Numbered from the stretch's first letter, positions 50,043-59,291 are shown. The stretch is 64,000 bases of DNA from Streptomyces sp. L-9-10 (GCF_004151105.1 NZ_PHRF01000095.1:310001-374000); one strand, 5' to 3'. The notes: a model not told the origin generated them from the sequence alone. Numbers and translations are program-made.

Positions 50043-51704
50043 GTGAAGTACGCCGGTAGGTTCCACAGTTGGTATGGGCAGAGGCATGGGCATGGTGGGG
50101 GACGGAGCGACCGGGGACAGAGTGGCGCCGAGTACGCCGCGATGGTCGGTGTCGTGTCACTGGTCGTGGCGGCGATCGTCGGTCTGAGCGTGCCCGCCGA
50201 CGAGGCGACCGGGCTGAAGAGCGCGGTGTGCCGAATACTTCACCCGCTGAGCGGGGCCGAGGCGTGCTCCTCCGGCGACTACGCGGGCGACGGGAGCGAC
50301 GGCGGGAACGGGGACGGGGACGGAGGCAACGGCGGAGGCGGGGGTCCCGGCGATCCGTTCGTACCCAACGGCGACCCGTTCGAGCCCGCGCGGTGTCTGC
50401 TGTCCCAGGACCAGACCAAGGACACCGTCGTCATCCAGGTGGTCTTCATCAAGATCAGCACCTCGGAGACGGTCAAGCTCCAGCAGTGGTCCGACGGCAC
50501 CGTCACCCTGGAGCGGGTGACCGAGACCGGAGGCGGGGTCACGGCGAGCATCTCCGCCGGCATCCCCGGGCTGAAGGACTGGGGCGGCAGCGCCAAGCTG
50601 AGCGGCACATTCCTGGCGGGCAGCGGCAGCGGCGGGCAGTGGCTCTTCAACAAGAACAAGAGCGGCGATCCCCAGGCGGATCTGGCGGCCAACCTCGCGG
50701 ACGCACAGAAGTTCGCCGCGTACCTCAAGCAAAACGATGGTTGCCGCTACCAGAGCGGCTACAACCCCGGGGCGGCGATGGGAGCGTGCCAACAGGACGC
50801 GGCCTCCAAGAAACCCGATCTCGAACCGGAGCTGGCGCCGGACGTCGACATCACCAAGACCTCGACCGAGGCATCCGGCAGCGTCAGCTTCGGCGGAAAG
50901 TTCACGGGCGGCAAGGGCGGCAAATTCTCCGGCGAGCTGGCCTCCGGCACGATGACCGAGGACGTCGTGGTCATGCGTTCCCACAGCGGACCCAACGCCG
51001 GGAAGATCACCTTCATCTACACCTTCACTGTCAAGGGCTCGGCCGGCGCGCTGGGGGTCGCCACGGGCGAGAAGATGCAGCAGGTCTCCGTCACCTACGA
51101 CGCGGCGGCCTACGACGAGGAGGAGAAGAACGGCGACCCGCACCACCCGGAGAAGCTGCTGATCACCACCAGCCAGGAAGCCGGGGAGGGCACCGGCGTC
51201 AAGGTCGAAGGAGGCGCCAACGCCGGTCCCCTTCCCGTCACCATCGATGTCGGCGGCGGTGGCGGAAACACCAAGTCACAGATACACACCGAGTCGGCAG
51301 AACTCATCCTCGACAACGACGCCGACAGCATCACCGTCGAGGACTGGCTGCGCGGAAACGGCGACCCGGCCAGTAATCCGCTGCCCTCCCCCTCCGACGC
51401 CGCCGAAGTACCGGACTCGGACGCCAGCCCCCTCGAACGGCTCCTCCACGACAAGGGAAAACTGAGCAGACTCGACTACAAGGCCAACACCGACTGGTGG
51501 AACGCCTCGCTCGGCATCGGCTTCGGCCTCTCCGCCGGACAGGTCTCCCTCGGCTTCAAGCTCTTCGGTATCGAGATCACCCACGAATCCAAGGGGCAGA
51601 CGATCACCGGCGACCCCACCTACGCCACCGGCCCCAAGAACGGCGGCGCCCGGCCCTGGGTCGAGTGGAAGAACTGCACCCAGACCAAGCCCATCCCCAC
51701 CTGA
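50043..51704 (+). CDS. Flp pilin-passenger chimera 2
   Basis: A 553-residue protein. Basic leader, cleavage motif G25/QSGAEY (Glu at +5), helix AAMVGVVSLVVAAIVGLSV, then ATGLKSAVCRILHPLSGAEAC aligning with the Flp tail plus two Cys, and a Gly/Asp-rich linker. The passenger is beta-patterned with large Gly/Ser segments (GKFTGGKGGKFSGELASG) and a C-terminal 130 residues aligning with chimera 1 (PLERLLHDKGKLSRLDY against GRLLFDEGLSSRTNY; GIGFGLSAGQVSLGFKL against ELNLGLSLGFSV). The GTG at 50043 has GGGAG at 7 bases. It has no adjacent Tad genes, so it must use the machine at 26-39 kb. Confidence 0.78.
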   Translation: MKYAGRFHSWYGQRHGHGGGRSDRGQSGAEYAAMVGVVSLVVAAIVGLSVPADEATGLKSAVCRILHPLSGAEACSSGDYAGDGSDGGNGDGDGGNGGGGGPGDPFVPNGDPFEPARCLLSQDQTKDTVVIQVVFIKISTSETVKLQQWSDGTVTLERVTETGGGVTASISAGIPGLKDWGGSAKLSGTFLAGSGSGGQWLFNKNKSGDPQADLAANLADAQKFAAYLKQNDGCRYQSGYNPGAAMGACQQDAASKKPDLEPELAPDVDITKTSTEASGSVSFGGKFTGGKGGKFSGELASGTMTEDVVVMRSHSGPNAGKITFIYTFTVKGSAGALGVATGEKMQQVSVTYDAAAYDEEEKNGDPHHPEKLLITTSQEAGEGTGVKVEGGANAGPLPVTIDVGGGGGNTKSQIHTESAELILDNDADSITVEDWLRGNGDPASNPLPSPSDAAEVPDSDASPLERLLHDKGKLSRLDYKANTDWWNASLGIGFGLSAGQVSLGFKLFGIEITHESKGQTITGDPTYATGPKNGGARPWVEWKNCTQTKPIPT

Positions 51705-51907
51705 CGGTTCGTGCGTCGCGATCGTGGCGGCTACGCCGGGGGTGTGGGCCAGGTGTGGAGAATCCGCTCGTCGGTCATCGCGGATGTGCGGGCCGACGGA
51801 TCCGTCCGCGGCCCGAATCCGTCTGCGTGTCCCGCCCGGCCGTCGTGGCGGCCGTCATCGCCCAGGCCGCCCAGGGACTCAACGGCCAGGTCTGAACACG
51901 TACGTCC

Positions 51908-51948
51908 GAAGCAGCGCCGTCCGCCCGCGGGGGCGGAGGCGCTGCTTC
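51908..51948. terminator. Bidirectional terminator between chimera 2 and gntP
   Basis: An outer 11-bp stem (51908-51918 with 51938-51948) and an inner 7-bp stem (51920-51926 with 51931-51937) with one bulged base. It lies 39 bp before the end of the convergent gntP gene. The stretch 51705-51907 shows no gene. Confidence 0.85.
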
Positions 51949-51986
51949 CGCGACACGTCCGGATGACCGGGCTCAGCGGCACATGC

Positions 51987-53459
51987 CTAGATGACCAGGC
52001 TCAGCAGCGCCGCCACGACGAAGCCCGCCACCGACAGCACGGTCTCCAGGACCGTCCAGGACTTCAGGGTGTCGCGCTCCGATATGCCGAAGTACTTCGC
52101 GACCATCCAGAACCCGCCGTCGTTGACGTGCGAGGCGAAGATCGAGCCCGCCGAGATCGCCATGATGATCAGGGCGAGATGCGCCTGTGAGAGGTCCTGG
52201 CCCTCGACGAGCGGCACGACGATACCGGCCGTGGTGACGATCGCGACCGTCGCCGAGCCCTGGGCGACGCGCAGGACGACCGAGATCAGCCAGGCCAGCA
52301 GGATGACCGGCAGGCCGACGTCGTTGAAGGTGTCGGCCAGGGCGTCCGCGATCCCGCTGCCCTTGAGGACCGCGCCGAACACACCGCCGGCGCCGACGAC
52401 GAGCAGGATGTTGCCGACCGGCTTGAGCGAGGCGGTGGAGACCGTCTCCAGGGACTTGCGGGACCAGCCCCGCCTGATGCCCAGCAGGTAGTACGCGAGC
52501 AGCAGCGCGATCGTCAGTGCCACGAAGGGGTGGCCGAAGAACTCGATGACCGAGCGGCCCGTGGACGGGCCGAGGGCGATCGACGAGAAGGTCGCGAGGA
52601 GGATCAGGATCAGCGGGGTGCCGATGATGGCGAGGACCGTGCCGAGCGCGACCGGTGTCTCCCTGGGGGTGACGCCCGAGGCGCGCTGCTCGGCGGCGAC
52701 CGCGGCCTTGGCCTCCTCCGCCGCCTCCACCATGTCCTGCGGGACGTCGACGAAGATGCGCTTCCCGATCCAGGCCGCGTAGGCCCACGCGGCGAGGACG
52801 GCCGGGACGCCGACGATGACACCCATCAGGATGACCCAGCCGAGATCGACCTTGAAGAGTCCGGCCGCGGCGACCGGGCCGGGGTGCGGCGGCAGGAAGG
52901 CGTGGGTCATCGAGAGCCCGGCGAGCAGCGGCATCGCGTACAGCAGGATCGATTTGCCGGACCGCTTGGCGGCGGCGTACACGATCGGCGCGAGCACGAA
53001 GATGCCGACGTCGAAGAAGACCGGGATACCGAAGACGACACCGGTGACGCCCATGGCGAGCGGGGCGCGCTTCTCGCCGAAGAGGTTCAGCAGCCGGGCG
53101 CTCAGCACCTCGGCGCCGCCGGACACTTCGAGGATCGCGCCGAGCATGGTGCCGAGTCCGATGATGATCGCGACATGGCCGAGGATGCCGCCCATCCCGG
53201 TCTCGATCATCGAGACGGCGGCGGACTTCTGGACCGTACCGAAGAGTTCGGTGACGGAGAGGCCCGCCGCGAGGCCGACGGCTATGGAGACGCCGAGCAG
53301 CGCCACGAAGGGCTGGAGCCTGACCTTGATGATCAGGAAGAGGAGCAGGACGATACCGAGGGCGGCGACGGTCAGCAGACCGGCGGTGCCGTCGATCAGG
53401 AGCAGCAGACCGCCTGTGTGGGGCGGGGTCTCCGGTGGTGCGTCAGCGGCGAGCAGCAT
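51987..53459 (-). CDS. GntP family gluconate/organic acid permease
   Basis: A 490-residue membrane protein with about 12-14 helices. GntP signatures: GMGGILGHVAIIIGLGTMLGAILE, GIPVFFDVGIFVLAPIV, THAFLPPHPGPVAAAGLF, RVAQGSATVAIVTTAGIV, and ISAGSIFASHVNDGGFWMVAKYFG. It imports a sugar acid such as gluconate with protons. Neighbours on the same strand (RidA, IclR, PfkB-type kinase) suggest an acidic sugar or hydroxy-acid pathway, but the divergent D-amino-acid genes make a substrate linked to D-amino acids possible. Confidence 0.9.
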   Translation of the reverse strand: MLLAADAPPETPPHTGGLLLLIDGTAGLLTVAALGIVLLLFLIIKVRLQPFVALLGVSIAVGLAAGLSVTELFGTVQKSAAVSMIETGMGGILGHVAIIIGLGTMLGAILEVSGGAEVLSARLLNLFGEKRAPLAMGVTGVVFGIPVFFDVGIFVLAPIVYAAAKRSGKSILLYAMPLLAGLSMTHAFLPPHPGPVAAAGLFKVDLGWVILMGVIVGVPAVLAAWAYAAWIGKRIFVDVPQDMVEAAEEAKAAVAAEQRASGVTPRETPVALGTVLAIIGTPLILILLATFSSIALGPSTGRSVIEFFGHPFVALTIALLLAYYLLGIRRGWSRKSLETVSTASLKPVGNILLVVGAGGVFGAVLKGSGIADALADTFNDVGLPVILLAWLISVVLRVAQGSATVAIVTTAGIVVPLVEGQDLSQAHLALIIMAISAGSIFASHVNDGGFWMVAKYFGISERDTLKSWTVLETVLSVAGFVVAALLSLVI

Positions 53460-53614
53460 GGGGAGCCTCTGGTCGTGGGCATGGGGGGATCACGACACGG
53501 CGCCCGGTCGGCGGGCGCCGTGACGTACGGCTGCGTGGGTACGCGTAAGTCGTTCAGCGGTGTGGGTTTCCCGGTACGGGGACGGGGACGAGGAGGACGG
53601 GCCGGGGCGACGGC

Positions 53615-54043
53615 TCAGCCGAGGACGGCCAGCGCGTCGATCTCGATCAACAGCCCCTTGGGCAGGCCCACATACACCGTCGTACGGGCGGCGGGCGCTT
53701 CCTTCAGACCCTGCTCGCCGAAGTAGGTGTTGTAGATCTCGTTCATCTCGGCGAAGTGGTCCACGTCGGTGAGGTAGACGCGCACCATCATGACGTCGTC
53801 CCAGCTCGCGCCGCCCTCCTCCAGGATCGCCTTGACGTTGGCGAAGGTCTGGAGGGTCTGCTCGCGCAGGGTCGGGCCCGCGACGGTGGGTGCCTGGCCC
53901 TCGACGGCCGGGAGGAAGCCGACCTGGCCCGCGACCTGGAGGATGTTGCCCTTGCGGACGCCGTGCGAGAACTTCGCCGGCGGGGTCGTGTGGGTCGACG
54001 GGGTCAGCGCGGTCTTGGCGGTCGATCCGGTCTTGTCGGTCAT
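53615..54043 (-). CDS. RidA family deaminase
   Basis: A 142-residue RidA/YjgF-type protein that hydrolyses reactive enamine/imine intermediates made by amino-acid-converting enzymes. The family blocks VAGQVGFLP, LQTFANVKAILEEGGASWDDVMMVRVYLTDV and LPKGLLIEIDALAVL are present. It overlaps the IclR gene (ATGA) and lies in the same operon; imine clearance fits the D-amino acid deaminase-like gene across the divergent promoter. ATG 54043 has AAGGA upstream. Confidence 0.88.
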   Translation of the reverse strand: MTDKTGSTAKTALTPSTHTTPPAKFSHGVRKGNILQVAGQVGFLPAVEGQAPTVAGPTLREQTLQTFANVKAILEEGGASWDDVMMVRVYLTDVDHFAEMNEIYNTYFGEQGLKEAPAARTTVYVGLPKGLLIEIDALAVLG

Positions 54044-54804
54044 GAAGCGTCCTTGCTGGGATAGGTGGTGCCTGAGTACTCCCCGCTGATCGCGTCGGCG
54101 GTACGACGCACCAGCGGGAGCAGGGTGAGGAGTTCCTCCGCGGTGACGACGACATTCGGCGCGGAGACCGACATGGCGGCGACGACCCGGCCGTCCGCAC
54201 CGCGGATGGGTGCGCCGACGCAGTTGATGGACTCCTCGTGGCCGCCGAGGTCGGTGGCCCAGCCCTGTTCGCGTACGGTCGCCAGCTCCTTGAGGAAGGC
54301 GGCGGCGTTGGGGCTCGAACGGGGCGTGTACAGGGGGTAGTCGAGGCGTTCGGCGAGCGCGCGGCGCTCCGCCTCGGGGAGGTCGGCGAGCAGCAGTTTG
54401 GCGACGGCGGCCACGGTGATCGCCACCGGTTTGCCGATCCGCGAGTACATCCGGACCGGATAGCGGCTCTCGACCTTGTCGATGTAGACGACTTCGCCGT
54501 CCTCGTACACGGCGAGATGGACGGTGTGGCCGCACTGGCCGTTGAGCGCGACGAGATGGGAGTGGGCGATGTCGCGCATGTCGAGATTCTCGACGGCCTC
54601 ATGGGCGAGCGCGAAGAGGCGTGCGCCGAGGCGGTAGCGGTTGTCCTGCTGGCGGTAGACGAGCCCGTGCTCGTGGAGCGTACGGAGCAGCCGCAGCGCG
54701 GTGGACTTGTGGACGCCGAGCCGGTCGGCGACCCTCCCGAGGTCGGCGGGGCCCTGGGCGAGCAGCGGCAGAATGCTCAGTGCCCGGTCGACGGTCTGGC
54801 TCAT
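54040..54804 (-). CDS. IclR family transcriptional regulator
   Basis: A 254-residue regulator with N-terminal HTH (QTVDRALSILPLLAQGPADLG, VHKSTALRLLRTLHEHGLV) and the IclR effector domain (HLVALNGQCGHTVHLAVYEDGEVVYIDKVES, GGHEESINCVGAPIRGADGRVVAAMSVSAP). The domain binds a small acid. Overlaps of 4 bp with both neighbours (kinase upstream, RidA downstream) place it mid-operon. It probably binds the palindromes at 56060-56096. Confidence 0.92.
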   Translation of the reverse strand: MSQTVDRALSILPLLAQGPADLGRVADRLGVHKSTALRLLRTLHEHGLVYRQQDNRYRLGARLFALAHEAVENLDMRDIAHSHLVALNGQCGHTVHLAVYEDGEVVYIDKVESRYPVRMYSRIGKPVAITVAAVAKLLLADLPEAERRALAERLDYPLYTPRSSPNAAAFLKELATVREQGWATDLGGHEESINCVGAPIRGADGRVVAAMSVSAPNVVVTAEELLTLLPLVRRTADAISGEYSGTTYPSKDAS

Positions 54805-55958
54805 GGGGTACGTACCTCCTGCTCCGTGGCCGCCGTCCACCCGGGGCCGAGACGAAGTGTGCCCCAGGCGGCGTCGTCGAGGTCCACGAGCCGGTCGGCG
54901 TCCACCCGCGAGGGGGGCGTGCCGAGGTCTCCGGGGACGGTGAGGGTCGCCGCGGCCATCAGGTGACCGTGCCGGAGCCGGTCGGCGGCGGGCAGACCGC
55001 GGAGGGTCGCGGAGAGGAATCCGGCGGCGAAGGCGTCCCCGGCGCCGACGGGCGCGACGACATCGACGCGCAGCGCGGGTACGGACGTGACGGTGTCGGC
55101 GCCTCCGTCCGGACCGCTGCCCACGCCCCCGTTCGCACCCCCGTCCGGACCGCTGCCCACGCTCTGGCCGGCACCCCCGTCCAGGCCGCTGTCCACGCCT
55201 GCGCCGGCGCCGCCCGCGTCGCGCTCGTACACCGTCGCCCCCGCGCTCCCCCGCTTCACCACCAGCGTCGCCGGCTCCGGGAGCGCGGCCCGGATCGCGT
55301 CCCCGCCGTGCAGGCCCCACGCCTCGGCCGCCTCGTCCTCACCGACGAAGACCAGATCGGCGCCCCGGGCGAGCTCCAGCAGCACGCGGGCGCCCGAGCC
55401 GTCGCGCCAGAGCCCCGGCCGGTGGTTGACGTCGAAGGAGAGCAGCGGGCGTCCCGGCGCGCGGGCGGTCAGCTCACGCATCAGGGCGAGGCAGTCGTCC
55501 GAGAGCGCGGCCGTGATGCCGGACACGTGCAGCACGCGCCCGGCCCACAGGTCGTCGTACGACAGGGTCCCCGGCGCCATCGCGGAGGCGGCGGAGCCCG
55601 CACGGTAGTAGGCGACCTCGTGCGCGTCGGTGGCCCGGTCCGTCGCCGTACGGAAGTAGACGCCGGTGGGCCGGTCCGGGTCGCGGCGTACGCCCGAGGT
55701 GTCGACCCCGTACGCGGCGATCGCGTCGACGAGATGATCGCCGAAGCCGTCGGCGCCGACCCGGCTGACCCACTTGACGGTGTGCCCGGCGGCGGCCAGC
55801 GCGCAGGCGACATTGGACTCGGCGCCGCCGATCGTACGGGCGAAGGAGGGGACGTCGGCGAGGCGGCCCGGGAGCGAGGGCAGGAAGGTGACCATGGATT
55901 CACCGAGGCAGACGACATCCACGCCGGGGTGGAGGTCCGTGTCTACGGTTCCGGTCAC
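54801..55958 (-). CDS. PfkB family sugar kinase with repeat insert
   Basis: A 385-residue ribokinase-type enzyme close to 2-keto-3-deoxygluconate kinases: start VVCLGESMVTFLPSL, then IGGAESNVACALAAAGHTVKWVSRVGADGFGDHL, LSFDVNHRPGLW, and the catalytic block APVGAGDAFAAGFLSA. Residues 250-290 are a Gly/Asp-rich insert (GSGPDGGA repeats, DNA near 55095-55205) not expected in the family. It opens the kinase-IclR-RidA operon. A substrate such as KDG would link with the GntP permease. Confidence 0.88.
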   Translation of the reverse strand: MTGTVDTDLHPGVDVVCLGESMVTFLPSLPGRLADVPSFARTIGGAESNVACALAAAGHTVKWVSRVGADGFGDHLVDAIAAYGVDTSGVRRDPDRPTGVYFRTATDRATDAHEVAYYRAGSAASAMAPGTLSYDDLWAGRVLHVSGITAALSDDCLALMRELTARAPGRPLLSFDVNHRPGLWRDGSGARVLLELARGADLVFVGEDEAAEAWGLHGGDAIRAALPEPATLVVKRGSAGATVYERDAGGAGAGVDSGLDGGAGQSVGSGPDGGANGGVGSGPDGGADTVTSVPALRVDVVAPVGAGDAFAAGFLSATLRGLPAADRLRHGHLMAAATLTVPGDLGTPPSRVDADRLVDLDDAAWGTLRLGPGWTAATEQEVRTP

Positions 55959-56059
55959 TCTGGGGCTCCTCGCCGCTCGACCGACCTGCGTCGGTCACCG
56001 TGACGGGTCACCATTGACCCGCTGTCGGCTCGGATGTTAGACAGCCCTCAGCGATATGC

Positions 56060-56096
56060 GCAATGGCCATTGCATGTACTGCAACGAGCTGCAATG
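56060..56096. promoter_or_regulatory. Palindromes between the IclR operon and D-amino-acid genes
   Basis: A perfect 14-bp palindrome GCAATGGCCATTGC (56060-56073) overlaps TTGCA-N5-TGCAA (56070-56084), and another TGCAATG half-site follows (56090). It sits in the 160-base divergent gap, so it is the likely operator for the IclR regulator, controlling both directions. Confidence 0.65.
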
Positions 56097-56118
56097 AGAT
56101 CGACATAGGGGAGGCTCC

Positions 56119-57489
56119 ATGGCCGCAGGCCGACGAACGGACGAGCTGAACGGGATGGACGAGCCGGACGAGCTGAACGGGCTGAACGGGCTGAACGAGT
56201 CCACCGGGCCCGGCAGGCTCAAGGGACTCAAGGAGCTGAGCGACGAGCGCGTCGACCACCGCTTCAAGGCCCTCCCCCCGGACGCCGACGGCCTCACGGT
56301 CGGCGCCCTCGCCGCCGAGCGCCGCTCCCTGTTCACCGGTGGCTTCACCACCCCGGTCCTCGCCCTCTCCGCCGAGTCGGTCGAGCACAACCTCGCGCTC
56401 CTGGAGACCTACTCCGAGCGCCACGGCCTCGCCTTCGCCCCGCACGGCAAGACCTCCATGGCGCCGCGGCTCTTCGCGCGCCAGCTGGAGCACGGCGCCT
56501 GGGGCATCACCGCCGCCGTGCCCCACCAGGTCCGCGTCTACCGGGCGTTCGGCATCCAGCGGATCTTCCTCGCCAATGAAGTGGTCGACGCGGCGGCGCT
56601 GCGCTGGCTCGCCGCGGAGCTGGACCGCGACCCCGGCTTCCGCTTCGTCTGCTACGTCGACTCCGTGCGCGGTGTCGAGCTGATGGACGAGGCCCTGCGG
56701 GCCGCCGGAGCCGGCCGCCCGGTGGCGGTCGTGGTCGAGCTGGGCGCCGGCGAGGGGGCGCGTACCGGCGCGCGTACGGAGGCGGAGTGCGCGGCCGTCG
56801 CGGACGCGGTGGCGGCCGTACCGACCCTGCGGCTGACCGGGGTCGCCGGTTACGAGGGCGAGGTGCCGGGAGCGGACGGCGAGACGGTCCGCGCCTGGCT
56901 GCGCCGGCTGGTCGCGCTGGCGGCCGAGTTCGACGCGGCGGGGCGGTTCGGGGACGCGGACGAGATCGTGGTCAGCGCGGGCGGCAGCGCCTGGTTCGAC
57001 GCGGTCGCCGATGTCTTCGCGGAGATCCCCGCCCTCTCCCGGCCCGTGCTGAAGCTGCTGCGCTCCGGCGCGTACGTCTCGCACGACGACGGCCATTACC
57101 GCCATCTCACCCCCTTCAACCGCGTCCCCGAGGAGGGGTCCCTCCAGCCCGCCTTCCGGCTCTGGGCGCAGTGTGTCTCCCGTCCGTCGGCCGGACAGGC
57201 GTTCGTCAACGCCGGGAAGCGGGACGCGGCGTACGACCTCGATCTGCCGGTGGCGCAGGTGGTGCGGGACGGCCGCACCGGCGAGATCCGTCCGGCTACG
57301 GGGATCACGGTGACGGGCCTGTCCGACCAGCACGGCTGGCTGACCACCGCGCCGGAAGCCGCCCTGGAGGTCGGCGACTGGGTGGGGATGGGGCTGTCCC
57401 ACCCCTGTACGTCGTTCGACAAGTGGCAGCTGATCCCGCTGGTGGAGGCGGACGGCACGGTCATCGACCTCATCCGCACGTTCTTCTGA
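56119..57489 (+). CDS. D-threonine aldolase/D-serine dehydratase-like PLP enzyme
   Basis: A 456-residue alanine-racemase-fold PLP enzyme of the DSD/D-threonine aldolase class, annotated in Streptomyces as amino acid deaminase. The Lys for PLP is in FAPHGKTSMAPRLF; other marks are VCYVDSVRGVELM, VVVELGAGEGARTG, and the C-terminal metal-binding HPCTSFDKW. The first 45 residues are low-complexity with repeated LNG/LNE units and are dispensable for the fold. ATG 56119 has GGGGAGG at 4 bases. It acts on D-amino acids and is followed by N-acyl-D-amino-acid deacylase. Confidence 0.88.
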   Translation: MAAGRRTDELNGMDEPDELNGLNGLNESTGPGRLKGLKELSDERVDHRFKALPPDADGLTVGALAAERRSLFTGGFTTPVLALSAESVEHNLALLETYSERHGLAFAPHGKTSMAPRLFARQLEHGAWGITAAVPHQVRVYRAFGIQRIFLANEVVDAAALRWLAAELDRDPGFRFVCYVDSVRGVELMDEALRAAGAGRPVAVVVELGAGEGARTGARTEAECAAVADAVAAVPTLRLTGVAGYEGEVPGADGETVRAWLRRLVALAAEFDAAGRFGDADEIVVSAGGSAWFDAVADVFAEIPALSRPVLKLLRSGAYVSHDDGHYRHLTPFNRVPEEGSLQPAFRLWAQCVSRPSAGQAFVNAGKRDAAYDLDLPVAQVVRDGRTGEIRPATGITVTGLSDQHGWLTTAPEAALEVGDWVGMGLSHPCTSFDKWQLIPLVEADGTVIDLIRTFF

Positions 57490-57575
57490 CCGCTGCCGCC
57501 TGAACCCCGAACCCTGAACCCTGACGACCTCCGACCTCCGACCTCCGACCACCGACCACCGAGGGGCCTTCGCAC

Positions 57576-59198
57576 ATGGATCTCGTCATTCGCGACGTAC
57601 GGGTCGTCGACGGCACGGGCGGCCCTTCGTACCGCGCCGATGTCGGCGTCCAGGACGGCCGTATCGCGGCGATACGGCGCGAGGGCGAGCCGCGCCCGTC
57701 CGGCGCCCGCGTCCTGGACGCCGCCGGGCTCGCCCTCTCCCCCGGCTTCATCGACATGCACGCGCACAGCGATCTCGCCCTGCTGCGCGACCCCGACCAC
57801 TCCGCGAAGGCCGCGCAGGGCGTCACGCTCGAAGTGATCGGCCAGGACGGGCTGTCGTACGCGCCCGTGGACGACACGACCCTCGCACAGGTCCGGCGCG
57901 CGATCACCGGCTGGAACGGCGACGGTTCGGACATCGACTTCGACTGGCGGACGGTCGGCGGCTATCTCGACCGGCTCGACCGCGCCTTCGAGGGCCAGGG
58001 CTTCGACGGCGGGGGCATCGCGGTCAACGCCGCGTATCTGATCCCGCAGGGCACGGTCCGTATGTACGCGGTCGGCTGGGACGACCGGCCCGCGACGGAC
58101 GCCGAACTCGCCCGTATGAAGCGGCTGGTGGCCGAGTCGATGGAGCAGGGCGCGGTCGGGATGTCCTCGGGGCTGACCTACACGCCCGGGATGTACGCGA
58201 ACGACTCGGAGCTGGCCGAGCTGTGCCGGGTGGTGGCGCGGTACGACGGCTACTACTGCCCGCATCACCGCTCGTACGGCGCCGGCGCGCTCCAGGCGTA
58301 CGAGGAGATGGTGACGCTCACCCGGGACGCGGGCTGCGCCCTCCATCTCGCCCACGCCACCATGAACTTCGGCGTGAACAAGGGCAGGGCGCCCGAGCTG
58401 CTCACGCTGCTCGACGAGGCCCTGGACGCGGGCGCGGACATCTCGCTCGACACATACCCGTACACCCCCGGGTGTACGACGCTCGTCGCGATGCTGCCCA
58501 GCTGGGCGAGCGAGGGCGGCCCCGACGCGATCCTGGAGCGGCTGCGCGACGAGGCGACCGCCGAGAGGATCCGCCACCACATGGAGGTCATCGGCGCGGA
58601 CGGCTGTCATGGCGTGCCCATCGAGTGGGACACCATCGAGATCTCCGGTGTCTCGGCGCCCGGTCTCGCGGACCATGTCGGCAGGACGGTCGCGGACTCG
58701 GCGGCGCGGGCGGATGAGGCCCCGTGGACCACGGCCCGCCGGCTGCTGATCGAGGACCGGCTCGGCTCGACGATCCTCCAGCACGTGGGGCACGAGGAGA
58801 ACGTCCGGCAGATCATGCGCCACCGCGTCCACACGGGCGGCAGCGACGGCATCCTCCAGGGCGCGAAGCCGCATCCGCGCGCCTACGGCACGTTCCCGCA
58901 GTATCTGGGCCGGTACGCACGGGAGTTGGGCGTCCTGACCCTGGAGGAGTGCGTGGCCCACCTCACCGGCCGCCCGGCCGCCCGGCTCCGCCTCCCCGAC
59001 CGGGGCCTGGTCCGCGAGGGCTACCGCGCGGACCTGGTCCTCTTCGACCCGGACACCGTCGCCGCGGGCTCCACCTTCGAGGAACCGCGCACGCTGCCGG
59101 TGGGCATCCCGCACGTACTGATCGACGGCAGGTTCGTGATCGAGGACGGCCGCCGCACGAACGTCCTGGCGGGCCGCGCGGTACGCCGCACACCCTGA
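57576..59198 (+). CDS. N-acyl-D-amino-acid deacylase (amidohydrolase)
   Basis: A 540-residue amidohydrolase of the D-aminoacylase type. The metal-binding HxH lies in FIDMHAHSDLALL; further marks are ITGWNGDGSDIDFDW, VGMSSGLTYTPGMYAND, YYCPHHRSYG, LHLAHATMNFG and SDGILQGAKPHPRAYGTF. It removes acyl groups from N-acyl-D-amino acids; the D-amino acid then passes to the PLP enzyme encoded upstream. The 86-base gap before it holds short CCGACCTCCGACC repeats. Confidence 0.9.
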   Translation: MDLVIRDVRVVDGTGGPSYRADVGVQDGRIAAIRREGEPRPSGARVLDAAGLALSPGFIDMHAHSDLALLRDPDHSAKAAQGVTLEVIGQDGLSYAPVDDTTLAQVRRAITGWNGDGSDIDFDWRTVGGYLDRLDRAFEGQGFDGGGIAVNAAYLIPQGTVRMYAVGWDDRPATDAELARMKRLVAESMEQGAVGMSSGLTYTPGMYANDSELAELCRVVARYDGYYCPHHRSYGAGALQAYEEMVTLTRDAGCALHLAHATMNFGVNKGRAPELLTLLDEALDAGADISLDTYPYTPGCTTLVAMLPSWASEGGPDAILERLRDEATAERIRHHMEVIGADGCHGVPIEWDTIEISGVSAPGLADHVGRTVADSAARADEAPWTTARRLLIEDRLGSTILQHVGHEENVRQIMRHRVHTGGSDGILQGAKPHPRAYGTFPQYLGRYARELGVLTLEECVAHLTGRPAARLRLPDRGLVREGYRADLVLFDPDTVAAGSTFEEPRTLPVGIPHVLIDGRFVIEDGRRTNVLAGRAVRRTP

Positions 59199-59227
59199 CG
59201 CAACGGTCTCCGCCGACCGGCGGCGAA

Positions 59228-59260
59228 GAGCGCCCGGCTCACCACGGTGGCCGGGCGCTC
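59228..59260. terminator. Terminator of the D-amino-acid operon
   Basis: An 11-bp stem GAGCGCCCGGC (59228-59238) pairs with 59250-59260; the loop can add a CACC/GGTG pairing. It lies between convergent genes. Confidence 0.85.
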
Positions 59261-59291
59261 CTGGTCATGGACGAACCGCGTGCGACCGCGA

